Shown: piece by piece, positions 22,201-29,312 of the stretch
Layout: every line of letters starts with the position of its first letter
How positions within the stretch are numbered: position 1 is the first letter of the stretch
From: a virus
Direction: 5' to 3' (one strand)
DNA: 30,319 bases
IMG/VR virus record: IMGVR_UViG_3300020463_002949
Coordinates: 1-30,319 of that record
Translations under genes and position numbers: made by a program
Notes under the pieces: model-generated
Seen by the model: the letters and a program-made list of their open reading frames with translations, nothing else
The model's database searches: none
What the model was told of the DNA's origin: nothing

Positions 22201-22675
22201 CTCTATTTAAACATTCTACAGATATATCAGTTATACCAGGTACTGGTTGTAATCCCCTTTCATTATTTCCTATTCCACCATATAATTTATTAATACTATC
22301 TGATAAATTATTGTTTTCTCTTACACCACTTCTACTTACATAAGATTGACTTGTTTTATCATATCTTTGTGTAGAATTAAATAATATTAAATTTTGGGCT
22401 AATCCATAACTTTTTAAATTTTGTATTTCAGTATCAGTTAAATAATCATCTTCAGAAGAAGAAAGGTCTTTTAATTTTTGTACACCAAATGAACCTGATA
22501 TTCCCACACCAGAAGCCATTTTTATCCAAGCATTTCTATTATTTAAATAATTTAATACTTTAGGACTTCTTTGAATATCTCCATCAGTTTGACCCGAACC
22601 ATGAATAAATTGACGATTAAATATTTGTTCGTCAATTATTGGGTTTATATTTCGCCCTAATATATTTCCGGCCAT
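19262..22675 (-). CDS. Baseplate hub protein with C-terminal M15 peptidase domain
   Basis: A large (1137 aa) structural protein. The C-terminal domain (about 1015-1115) is an M15-type DD- or L-Ala-D-Glu peptidase: SPHNYAYGID gives zinc ligands H1049 and D1056, and VDCVHFD gives D1100 (catalytic acid/base) and zinc ligand H1103. It would cut peptidoglycan when the tail penetrates. The central part (about 150-300 and 780-900) has mixed beta segments such as FTWKLNKDNTYDITLNL, fitting a gp27-like hub, and the genomic position next to a gp53-like gene agrees. T4 instead uses separate gp27 and lysozyme-bearing gp5. The hub assignment is inferred; the peptidase is clear. Confidence 0.75.
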   Translation of the reverse strand: MAGNILGRNINPIIDEQIFNRQFIHGSGQTDGDIQRSPKVLNYLNNRNAWIKMASGVGISGSFGVQKLKDLSSSEDDYLTDTEIQNLKSYGLAQNLILFNSTQRYDKTSQSYVSRSGVRENNNLSDSINKLYGGIGNNERGLQPVPGITDISVECLNRGSIRKAVVNIKAYNKFQFGLIELLYLRLGYMVMLEFGWDKYVSEIKKEGGEFNVEIEDVGGTVIENEWFSSNTRSQESIFNSIEKYTQRYKGNYNGFFGKVSNFTWKLNKDNTYDITLNLITIGSVIESLKVNLPTEGLTETKLIEQKKKLQEKFELDDTDDGTEPTNPILNNAGADKLSQFIAATIIGFPFNDKNYAYLPNLANLNSNRKKIPPTSRYYIKFGTLLEKIEAISIPDVKNGNTTNAPLINFDTDSVNTLCNYQINLIPLVPSKVIFSPILEDNYLSKTTKGAIQKFQDKLLPFATEKDKIHYGRLLNCYFNMNFVSETLAANRDEKGDVTLFKFIESLCSAINESTGQTTNLEPAVKKDRSIYILEQNPIKGFDSVFTQKDPTEIIIYGYNGQRSTFVKDFGFQTKITPDLASMISIGAAAEGSTTKDINAIPFSFWNKGLQNRFQEVLTDSAVKLVDTEEESSKYNVEDQDVIDAFKSQILNGKASYTSGWGDGQGYSFSYNGFRVGGTNGSAGANEFGIKSPSVSLFSGRSNDAKDEDLLGNGLIMYKEAVKKRKEDQDKLNSENGESGVKIVSKASSAADNYSNFLTNCFGGATGEYTAGEFVERTYRTRQKNNETGRWETKSETRSSYTGKRITILERNAKWWDITNNDFIQQGVSAFKLYLNQIEQAEYNKAEPVLSAQGFIPVELSLTMDGIGGINIYNKIKVDTRILPASYPRSLKFIATKVNHSIKSNNWETSVTTISVPPTKTATGAEAGDTANANYNAVNNPVYQQPLVNKGPIPPNTTDVNQKLKIKDNRTVGGQIYDPRTYGSDKLSIDWLVGEMNINTQDTYRKFLNILLEKYPGYTLVINATYRTYQRSIELKAINSSNASPGYSPHNYAYGIDMNVVDPNGKVYRKADRTPWVESGIPDIAKSLGMRWGGFFKNYVDCVHFDVTRVTKASIANAKKENAGLPQSQWNTKDTNYV

Positions 22676-22677
22676 AA

Positions 22678-22980
22678 CTATTGTTCATTTAATTGGTTGT
22701 AAGCATTTATAATGCCTGATACATCACTAGGAATTCTTATCTGAATACCTAAAGGAGGATAAAGGGAATTTTGAGGTAATTGTGGATTAGCAGTAGTAAT
22801 AATCCACCATAAAGTTGAATTTTTATAGTAAGTTTGAGCTAAAATATCAAATCTATCTCCTTCATCTGTGTAGACGTAAATATCATTATAACTAAGAGGA
22901 ATATCAGGATATTTAACTGTTGATTTATATCTTTTTCCACTTTCTGTTCTTAATTCTGATATGTTTGTATACCTACCCAT
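22678..22980 (-). CDS. 53: gp53-like baseplate wedge protein (LysM-type)
   Basis: The 100 residues include YTDEGDRFDILAQTYYKNSTLWW (about 37-59, split by DRFD), then IITTANPQ and LGIQIRIPSD. This is the LysM-like pattern (a D.L..IA..YYG....W..I..AN, then G..I.IP) used by T4 gp53 and the gpX tail proteins. In T4 gp53 joins baseplate wedges around the hub. It overlaps the 700-aa gene by 1 bp and is followed after 2 bp by the hub gene, a normal baseplate order. Confidence 0.75.
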   Translation of the reverse strand: MGRYTNISELRTESGKRYKSTVKYPDIPLSYNDIYVYTDEGDRFDILAQTYYKNSTLWWIITTANPQLPQNSLYPPLGIQIRIPSDVSGIINAYNQLNEQ

Positions 22981-25082
22981 TATGAATCGTAATTATTTTG
23001 ATTAGGAAGTTTACCATTTGCTAAGGATATATATCTTTCATCTCCAAATGTACTTACAAACCCAGTATCATTTTTACCTGCACTATCATTACCACCATAG
23101 AAATTTTGTTGTATATTAGGTACAAAATTATGTATTGGTATAAAATTAAATCCAGATACTTCTATTATCATTGGCATTTCTTTTGATGTTGGATCATCTG
23201 ATGCTATACCAAATTGATTATCTGTTGTATTTTCTGATATAGCTATATTCCATGGTGATTCTGTTGGTACAGTATATTGAATTCCTGTCATAATTCCAAC
23301 TTGTTCATAAAGATAACCACCTACAGTTAAGCTTATTAAGTTACCTCTCATATAACCACTATCAGAATAATCAGGGGCACAAATTGAAGCTAAATAATTT
23401 AGCTTATGATACATTGGCATTAATTCTTGTTTAGATTGAGCTGCTACTGTCCATGATAAACCAATTGATCTATCAAATCCCTGATAATTGTAAAAATTTT
23501 CAGCCCTACCAGCAAACTTTTGGGATGACCAATCTGCCGAGTATGAATCATCCATACTATTTAAAAATGCTCTAAAATGAATATATTGTTTAAATTCCGG
23601 GTTTGCATTATCTATTACTCCTATTCTAAATTTTACTAAATCATTTACAGGATATTCTTCAGAATTCTTTTCAGCATTTTTACTTCTATAGATAGGTAAA
23701 GCATTTATTTTATCTAAGGCACCTAATGGTTGTCCACTTGCAGGATCTGTTACTCCTTTAGAATAACTTGTTCTATTTCCTGCTCTAAAAGGATTTCCTA
23801 AATTTACCCTACCTTCTATTGTTTGATTAAAGTTTGAATAGTCTAAAGACTTAGTTGAACCTGTAAAATTTGTTTTGCTTCTAAAGTCTTGTTTAATAGT
23901 TGGAGTGGCATAAATATTATTTGTTCCACCACTATTAACTTCATTAGAAGATCCAGTAATTATTTTACTTAAGTCACCTGATGTAGAATCAAATGAATTT
24001 TGTAATTGATTATAATTTAAAGTTCGGCCTAAACCATTAATATTATTAGCATCAAATGAACCTGTTTGAAAAACACTTTTATTGATTCCATTGATTTGGG
24101 TTCCATTTACTTCATCATTAGTAATTTTTATATCACCCCCTGATAAAAGACTAACTCCCGTAAGATTTTGATAAATACCAGTTATTGATTTTCCTGACCC
24201 AGATACTATATTTCCAAAATATGTTCCACCTTTAAAACTATATGGAGATGCACCTACTTGTTTTTTACCAAATACACTATAATTAAATCCAAAATTAGTA
24301 TCTTCAGATATTCCTGTATTATAAAATCCACTTTGTGCTAAAAATATATTATTTTTTCCCGTTCTAAATTGAGGAGAGGCTAATTTTATATTAGTTTCTC
24401 CTACTCCTAAAGTAGAGCCTGGTCCACCTGAGTAAGTATATAGGTTAATATTATCTTGTGGGTTGGAATTTATTTTATCATTTAAAAATCCTATTAATCT
24501 ACTTCCTCTATTTCGTATATTTACTAATTCATTAACATTTAAAGTTGCCCAATTTTGTCTCTCATTTTGAGCATCAGTATTTAAATAAAGAGGTTGAGAT
24601 AAAGGAAGTGCACCAAAAAATCCAGTTGATAAAGTGTTACCATTTGCTACTTGATTAGTTTCTGCAAATGGGTTGATTCCTTGTTTTAGTAAATGTCCAC
24701 CTAAAGGATTAACAGCAGCCTGTGCTAAAGTAGAAGTTGGTAAATAAACACCTTCATTAAAGGGTTTTTTATTACTTGATCCTGCTAATTTAGCATCTAT
24801 ATTTACACCTGTTCTAGATAACCCCTCTTGTTTTACAGTAAATAGTAAACCATTAGGTGATTTAAAATCAAAAAACATTTTAGTTAATCTAGATACATCA
24901 TCCGCTATTCTTCCTGGGGTTAGTGATCCTCCTCTTAGTAAGAAATCTGTATCACCTAAACCAGGACCATTTCCATCGGGTATGGGTTGTTTGATATACG
25001 GTTGTCCACTATCTGCACCACCACGTCTATCATTTCCATACCTTAAAGATTTAAGATCGGTTGTTAGATTAACTAAAGCCAT
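22980..25082 (-). CDS. Large tail/baseplate protein, possibly tube-cap type (700 aa)
   Basis: Virion protein by position between the tape measure and baseplate genes. The N-terminal 450 residues are Gly/Asn/Ser-rich and low in complexity. The C-terminal 220 residues are a compact beta domain: FRIGVIDNANPEFKQYIHFR, FLNSMDDSYSADW, FAGRAENFYNYQGFDRSIGL and LISLTVGGYLYEQVG. This looks like the tail-tube fold found in tube-initiator and cap proteins (T4 gp48/gp54), but I cannot prove the family by eye. It starts 7 bp after the 60-aa gene. Confidence 0.6.
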   Translation of the reverse strand: MALVNLTTDLKSLRYGNDRRGGADSGQPYIKQPIPDGNGPGLGDTDFLLRGGSLTPGRIADDVSRLTKMFFDFKSPNGLLFTVKQEGLSRTGVNIDAKLAGSSNKKPFNEGVYLPTSTLAQAAVNPLGGHLLKQGINPFAETNQVANGNTLSTGFFGALPLSQPLYLNTDAQNERQNWATLNVNELVNIRNRGSRLIGFLNDKINSNPQDNINLYTYSGGPGSTLGVGETNIKLASPQFRTGKNNIFLAQSGFYNTGISEDTNFGFNYSVFGKKQVGASPYSFKGGTYFGNIVSGSGKSITGIYQNLTGVSLLSGGDIKITNDEVNGTQINGINKSVFQTGSFDANNINGLGRTLNYNQLQNSFDSTSGDLSKIITGSSNEVNSGGTNNIYATPTIKQDFRSKTNFTGSTKSLDYSNFNQTIEGRVNLGNPFRAGNRTSYSKGVTDPASGQPLGALDKINALPIYRSKNAEKNSEEYPVNDLVKFRIGVIDNANPEFKQYIHFRAFLNSMDDSYSADWSSQKFAGRAENFYNYQGFDRSIGLSWTVAAQSKQELMPMYHKLNYLASICAPDYSDSGYMRGNLISLTVGGYLYEQVGIMTGIQYTVPTESPWNIAISENTTDNQFGIASDDPTSKEMPMIIEVSGFNFIPIHNFVPNIQQNFYGGNDSAGKNDTGFVSTFGDERYISLANGKLPNQNNYDS

Positions 25083-25089
25083 GTTTTAT

Positions 25090-25272
25090 TTAAGATGCGT
25101 TACCTGTGGTATCTACTGCTCTTGGTGTATCTGAAATAGTATCTATATAAGTACCTGCTTCAAATGAATTATTAATTGGAATAGCACCGCTTTGTAATGG
25201 AGCAGATGGTTTATTTCCTTTTAATGGAGATAATGTAGTACCTGTAGTTTCTAATTTATTTAGTAAAGGCAT
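25090..25272 (-). CDS. Small protein in the tail operon (60 aa)
   Basis: Unrecognised, Pro/Thr/Ser-rich and without hydrophobic segments (starts MPLLNKLETTGTTLSPLKG). It lies between the tape measure and the 700-aa gene and has its own late-type box 31 bp upstream (25303-25310), supporting that it is expressed. It may be a minor virion or assembly protein. Confidence 0.5.
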   Translation of the reverse strand: MPLLNKLETTGTTLSPLKGNKPSAPLQSGAIPINNSFEAGTYIDTISDTPRAVDTTGNAS

Positions 25273-25302
25273 AATTTTAATTTTTAATTGTTAAACGTTT
25301 AT

Positions 25303-25310
25303 TATAAATA
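25303..25310 (-). promoter_or_regulatory. Late-type box ATATTTATAATAAACG
   Basis: The minus strand reads AATATTTATAATAAACGTTT, directly after the tape-measure stop (25314) and 31 bp before ATG 25272. It is almost identical to the box at 6517-6524, including the trailing CGTTT. It would drive the baseplate operon 25272-18399. Confidence 0.5.
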
Positions 25311-25313
25311 TTA

Positions 25314-27635
25314 TTATTGTATAGAAAATGCACTCATACCCGCTACTGTACCAACTTCAATCGAATCCATTTGTACTTTAGGTGCGGGTTTGTTTATTAA
25401 TGCTTCTAATAATGAATTTGTTTTTTTAGATTCTGAGTTATCTGGCATTTGGATTGCTCCTGCTGGGGCGGATACTACATCATTCCCTCTAAATAAATTT
25501 GTACCAGCTATAACTGTATCTTTATTATTTAATGCTATTGCACCCTCTGGGCCAAATAATGTTCTATTACCATATCCAGATGTATTTGATCCCGGAGACA
25601 TTATATCATTACCTTTTTTAGATTGAGATGCTAAATATGCAATACCTGTTGCTGCTGCGGCTGCTGCTATAATAGCACCAACAAAAGGGATAGGCCCAAA
25701 TGTTTGATATGCACCCTTAACAATATTAATTATAGCGTCCCCAAAAGAAATAGCTTTTCTCTTAATCATTATACCTAAACCTGCTAAACTAAGAGCATTA
25801 TCTCTTGCTTTTAAAGCTGTTATAACACCTTGAACAGCACTTATACCTTGCATTGTTGCATAAAAAGTACCTGCTGTAATTGCTATACCCCCTAAAATAG
25901 TAGACATAGTACTTAGGGATTCTATATTACCAGTTAATATACCAGATATTCCTTGAAATGCTTCTGATACCGGGACTAGTAAAAACGAAATCATTTCTAT
26001 AGCAGGAACTAATAGTTCTACAATTGGAGTTATAAGTTGCATTAAAGGAGCAGCTATACTAACAAATGCTTCTTTAGCTTTTGCAATAGATTTATTTAAA
26101 TTTTCTTGAACACTATTTTGATTTTTTAAATCTTCTATACTTTGTTTTCCTAATTTTGCTTTAATTTCATCCTGAGATAATCCTTCTGCTTGAAGTTCTT
26201 TAATTTGTTTTTCTCTTAATGCAAATTCTTCACCCGTAAGATTACCAATTTGTTCTTGTATGAACAATGAACTAGCTAATTCTTCTCTAGACATACCAAC
26301 AGCATCAGCTAATGCTTGTTGTTGTATTCTATTCATTTGGGCAAAATCAGCTGCTGAACCAGCTTGTTTAGCAATTTCTTCTGCAACTGTAGCTAAGTCA
26401 TTATTTAATGCTGCTTGTCTTGCTTTTTCTAAATTTATATTTTTACCTAATAATAATTCGGCTTCTAATTCCTTCTCAATTGATGATTCAAAATCAAGTA
26501 TACTATCAGCAATACCTTCTACATTGCTCAATTCCATACCTAAAGCCTTAGCAGTTGAAACAGCATTTGCTAATTCTTTTGTACTCATTCCTAATGATAA
26601 AGTTGTAGCTTTTGATACTTGACTAATATCTTTTAATACATCTTTTTCATTTAAAGCTACTCCAAATCTTTGACCTGTTAGTCTAGCTTGAGCTAAAAGT
26701 TCTTTAGTATTTGTTTCTAAATCTCCTCCAGTAGCATCTGTAATAGATTTAATACCACTTAATTCTTCGTAAGTTAAACCTGCTGTTTTGTGAAGTTTCT
26801 GAAATAATATTAAATTATCATCAATAGTTGTATTAAATATACCTAACTCACCATTGGCTGCCATTAAAGCTTCACCTAATCCCTGAGTGGTAATTGATAA
26901 TGCACCTGATTTATTTGCAGCTTCTGATAATTCGGTTGATAGTTCTGCTGCTTCCGATATACTTATATTAAGATTTTTAGCTAACTCACCATTTTGTTTA
27001 TCAACTTGTATCATAGCATTAAATACTCCTAATACTGCTAATTCAAGCATACGAGCTGTAGTTAAAACAGATCCTATTCCTTTATTTAGTACCATAGATA
27101 GGGTACCTGATTTATCAATTTTATCTGCTAAATCACCAGCATTTTCTTTAGCTATTTCAAAAAGACTTTTTCCTTTTTGTCTTTCTTCATTATTTTTCTT
27201 TAGAGTTTTTAATGCTGCCTCTTCTGCTTTAAAGACATCGTTTGCAGATTCAAGCATTTGTCTTTTTTGCTTATTAGATATACCCTCTAATTGTTCAATT
27301 TTTTTAAGAGTTATTTGTCTTCGGGCAGAATTAGTTGCAAGTTTATCCTCTATTTCTTTCCCAACATTTTTACCAGCATTAATTTTTACTTGTAGAGCAA
27401 CTTGATCTTCTAAAGTTTTTGTTGATTTTTTTATTGATGCTGTTATATCTTGTTGGTAAGATTTTGCAACTTTTTTAGTTATATCATCTAACCCTGACAT
27501 ACTATCAATAGCATCATCTATAGCTGATGTTATAGTGGCGGATAAAGTTTTAAAGGCATTATCTAAAAACCCAACTTCTTCAATTTGGTCTTTTAATAAT
27601 TGTTGTCCTTTTTTTAATTCTTCGTTAGTAGCCAT
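25314..27635 (-). CDS. Tail tape measure protein
   Basis: Sets tail length and is threaded through the tube. The 773-aa protein is mostly helical: long Lys/Glu/Ala-rich coiled-coil stretches at about 90-160 and 380-530, with repeated short motifs (LAQARLTGQ, SMSTKELANAVSTAKALG, AVGMSREELASSL). Hydrophobic segments follow at about 535-600 and 645-670 (IPFVGAIIAAAAAATGIAYL), as in other tape measure proteins. Position immediately after the frameshifting chaperone-like pair is the classical place for this gene. It has its own terminator-box module upstream. Confidence 0.85.
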   Translation of the reverse strand: MATNEELKKGQQLLKDQIEEVGFLDNAFKTLSATITSAIDDAIDSMSGLDDITKKVAKSYQQDITASIKKSTKTLEDQVALQVKINAGKNVGKEIEDKLATNSARRQITLKKIEQLEGISNKQKRQMLESANDVFKAEEAALKTLKKNNEERQKGKSLFEIAKENAGDLADKIDKSGTLSMVLNKGIGSVLTTARMLELAVLGVFNAMIQVDKQNGELAKNLNISISEAAELSTELSEAANKSGALSITTQGLGEALMAANGELGIFNTTIDDNLILFQKLHKTAGLTYEELSGIKSITDATGGDLETNTKELLAQARLTGQRFGVALNEKDVLKDISQVSKATTLSLGMSTKELANAVSTAKALGMELSNVEGIADSILDFESSIEKELEAELLLGKNINLEKARQAALNNDLATVAEEIAKQAGSAADFAQMNRIQQQALADAVGMSREELASSLFIQEQIGNLTGEEFALREKQIKELQAEGLSQDEIKAKLGKQSIEDLKNQNSVQENLNKSIAKAKEAFVSIAAPLMQLITPIVELLVPAIEMISFLLVPVSEAFQGISGILTGNIESLSTMSTILGGIAITAGTFYATMQGISAVQGVITALKARDNALSLAGLGIMIKRKAISFGDAIINIVKGAYQTFGPIPFVGAIIAAAAAATGIAYLASQSKKGNDIMSPGSNTSGYGNRTLFGPEGAIALNNKDTVIAGTNLFRGNDVVSAPAGAIQMPDNSESKKTNSLLEALINKPAPKVQMDSIEVGTVAGMSAFSIQ

Positions 27636-27651
27636 TTAAAGGGTATTTTAT

Positions 27652-27659
27652 TATAAATA
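27652..27659 (-). promoter_or_regulatory. Late-type box CATATTTATAATAAAA
   Basis: The minus strand reads TTTTTTTCATATTTATAATAAAATACCC, shown here as the overlap of terminator tail and box, 17 bp upstream of the tape-measure ATG (27635). It contains TATAAT. The opposite strand reads TATAAATA. Confidence 0.5.
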
Positions 27660-27661
27660 TG

Positions 27662-27687
27662 AAAAAAAGCAGCTATTTGTAGCTGCT
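27662..27687 (-). terminator. Rho-independent terminator before the tape measure gene
   Basis: A perfect 8-bp stem, AGCAGCTA/TAGCTGCT, with a 4-nt loop is followed on the minus strand by seven T. The stop codon of the 103-codon frame (27673-27675) lies inside the stem. It separates the chaperone-like pair from the tape measure gene. Confidence 0.8.
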
Positions 27688-27984
27688 CTTTCCTTCATAT
27701 GGTTTAGATGCTTGTTGAAACTGAGGGACATTTACTTTTCCCTCTGAATCTACAAGTGAAGTTTTTCCACTTGTTTGTTCATTTTTTATTGCTGCTTGTT
27801 CTGCTTCATAATAATCATTTATTTCTTTAAATGTAAATTTACGAAGCCATAATGGCATATGATATATAGTAGCGTAATCGTATCCACCTTTCCCATGAAA
27901 AACTATTTCATGGATTTGTTTAAATATACTTAACCTAATTTGAGGTGCCGTCTCCGAAGTCAGGCCAAAAAAAGCTAAGCCCAA
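27673..27984 (-). CDS. Downstream frame of a tail-assembly pair, probably made by frameshift
   Basis: This frame has no ATG near its beginning (TTG at 27984; first ATG is codon 43), and it overlaps the 3' end of the gp26-like gene by 50 bp in another frame. The likely reading is a fusion: 237 codons of the gp26-like gene, a +1 (or -2) slip on the T7 run at 27967-27973, then 97 codons ending at 27676, about 334 aa in all. The extension contains LSIFKQIHEIVFHGKGGYDY and the aromatic/basic MPLWLRKFTFKEINDYYE. A long/short chaperone pair just before the tape measure gene is the rule in tailed phages (gpG/gpGT of lambda). T4 gp51-like function is an alternative. Confidence 0.65.
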   Translation of the reverse strand: MGLAFFGLTSETAPQIRLSIFKQIHEIVFHGKGGYDYATIYHMPLWLRKFTFKEINDYYEAEQAAIKNEQTSGKTSLVDSEGKVNVPQFQQASKPYEGKSSYK

Positions 27985-28678
27985 TGGGCACGGTTACCTC
28001 CTCTCCCGAATCTAGGATTACATTAAGATCCACATCTGGTTGTGTTTGTCTTAAATGATCTCTAAATGCTCTAGCATCACGTGCTAAAAAATAATTATCA
28101 ACAAATTCTCTGATATCTTTTGCTTCAGTTTCTCCATTGACAGAAGTTAATGTATATTTTAATCTAGTAGATGCTTCAGGGGAAGCATTTTTATTTAATT
28201 TTTTAAGTCCTTTTAATTCTCTTTCAATTTTTTTCTCATCATGTCCATCTAAAATCTTATAAGTAACTTTAGTATCACTATGGGGTAAAGTAAAGGCAAA
28301 TTCATTTTTACCTTCTAACATTGTAGATTCATCAAATGGTTTATTTTCTAATTCTGATAAATCAATTTCTTGTACTTTACCATTAATTGTTACTTTATAA
28401 TCTGACCCATATCCTAGTATACGAGTAGCAATTAATATTGCATTTTTATCACCAATAATGAGATCTTTAGCATTAATTTTAGAAATAATTACAGAATCTA
28501 AAAGTTTATCTAGTACTGTACCATTTTCGATATATGCTTGATTGGATAAAATATCTTCTTCCTTGGCAGTCATATATTTAATTTCTACTTTACCGCTTGA
28601 AAGAGGGTTATCTTTTGAATATACTAAACCTTTTGAGGGAAGTTCTATTTCTTCTGTTGGGAATTTAAATTCAGCCAT
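27935..28678 (-). CDS. 26: gp26-like T4 baseplate/tail assembly protein
   Basis: The 247-aa protein starts with the conserved signature of T4-like gp26 homologues (Pfam T4_baseplate): IELPSKGLVYSKDNPLSSGK followed by IKYMTAKEEDILSNQ and NGTVLDKLLDSVI. These lie within residues 11-65. In T4, gp26 is listed as a baseplate hub component; in many marine T4-like phages this gene precedes the tape measure gene and may act as a tail assembly chaperone. The zero frame ends at TAG 27935 after SFFWPDFGDGTSN, beyond the T7 slip site. A late-type box and a terminator lie upstream. Confidence 0.75.
   Translation of the reverse strand: MAEFKFPTEEIELPSKGLVYSKDNPLSSGKVEIKYMTAKEEDILSNQAYIENGTVLDKLLDSVIISKINAKDLIIGDKNAILIATRILGYGSDYKVTINGKVQEIDLSELENKPFDESTMLEGKNEFAFTLPHSDTKVTYKILDGHDEKKIERELKGLKKLNKNASPEASTRLKYTLTSVNGETEAKDIREFVDNYFLARDARAFRDHLRQTQPDVDLNVILDSGEEVTVPIGLSFFWPDFGDGTSN
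27967..27973 (-). other. Candidate ribosomal frameshift site (T7)
   Basis: The minus strand reads AGC TTT TTT TGG CCT in the gp26-like frame. Skipping one T after the second Phe codon (or slipping back two) enters the 103-codon frame at GGC CTG ACT. A -1 slip would meet TGA after two codons, so it is not the productive event. Transcript slippage on the T-run is an alternative. Confidence 0.5.
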
Positions 28679-28710
28679 AATCTTTATTTAATTAAAACGT
28701 TTTTATCGTT

Positions 28711-28718
28711 GATAAATA
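28711..28718 (-). promoter_or_regulatory. Late-type box AATATTTATC
   Basis: The minus strand reads TTAATATTTATCAACG, below the terminator 28726-28751 and 33 bp before ATG 28678. It differs from the other copies at the last core base (C for A) but keeps ATATTTAT and is followed by AAAACGTTT, as at 6517. Confidence 0.4.
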
Positions 28719-28725
28719 TTAAGAT

Positions 28726-28751
28726 AAAAAAAAGCTTGACCGAAGCCAAGC
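28726..28751 (-). terminator. Rho-independent terminator after the tail tube gene
   Basis: In the transcript GCUUGGC-UUCG-GUCAAGC forms a 7-bp stem (one G-U pair) closed by a stable UUCG tetraloop, followed by eight U. It lies 31 bp below the tail-tube stop codon. Strong textbook form. Confidence 0.9.
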
Positions 28752-28781
28752 AATTTTTCAAATTAGGGGTGGGTAAAATTT

Positions 28782-29270
28782 TTAGAAATTTAATACACAA
28801 TAATCTGGTTGTACAGTCATTGTAATTTCTTGGGCAGCATTTTCAGTATCCCAGTTAAAGTCTCCAAAGTTAGCTTCTGTAATCATTGCTCCTTTGATGA
28901 TCCATTCTGATACAATATCACCTACAGGCCCTAGTACATTGATTGTAAGATCTTTCTTATAGAAATCACTATAACCATCTCTACCAGTTACTGATTCATG
29001 ATGTAATCTAACCCATTCCATTACCGATTGTGCACCAGATGGAGTAATAGGGTCAAATAATGTAAACTGAATTGTTCCCCAAGTAGATTTACCTTTTACA
29101 TATCTTTGAACGTTGATGTGATTTAAAGGTACTGTTCCTTGTGATAAAGTTACAGCTCCTACACCTTTCATAATGTAAGCAGGGAATCCATCTACAAAAC
29201 ATATAAATCTATTCTTTTGTTTTGGTTCAAATGCTGTGAAAAATATTTCGTTTGGGTTTAATACTGCCAT
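28782..29270 (-). CDS. 19: Tail tube protein (gp19-like)
   Basis: Forms the inner tube of the contractile tail. Its 162 residues match T4-like gp19: an N-terminal PNEIFFTAFEPKQKNRFICF, then VNRY-like VQRYVKGKSTWGTIQFTLFD (56-75), SVMEWVRLHHESVTGRDGYS and the C-terminal AMITEANFGDFNWDTENAAQ followed by EITMTVQPDYC. Position right after the sheath gene is the usual order (18-19). The gene is flanked by its own late-type box (29289-29296) and terminator (28726-28751), so it can be made as a separate abundant transcript, as expected for a major virion protein. Confidence 0.9.
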   Translation of the reverse strand: MAVLNPNEIFFTAFEPKQKNRFICFVDGFPAYIMKGVGAVTLSQGTVPLNHINVQRYVKGKSTWGTIQFTLFDPITPSGAQSVMEWVRLHHESVTGRDGYSDFYKKDLTINVLGPVGDIVSEWIIKGAMITEANFGDFNWDTENAAQEITMTVQPDYCVLNF

Positions 29271-29288
29271 TTTATTTTCTTATTTTAT

Positions 29289-29296
29289 TATAAATA
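29289..29296 (-). promoter_or_regulatory. Late-type box AAATATTTATAATAAAA
   Basis: The minus strand reads AAATATTTATAATAAAATAAG, given here as an overlapping palindromic AT box, 19 bp before the tail-tube ATG (29270) and just below the sheath stop (29313). It contains TATAAT. Confidence 0.5.
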
Positions 29297-29312
29297 TTTA
29301 TCTTTTTAGTTT

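Noticed and set aside
25288-27405. Plus-strand frames of 112, 120 and 172 codons within the tape measure gene
   Set aside because: They are antisense shadows of a clear helical tape measure protein, with no start signals and Ser/Ala/Leu-rich composition expected from its complement.
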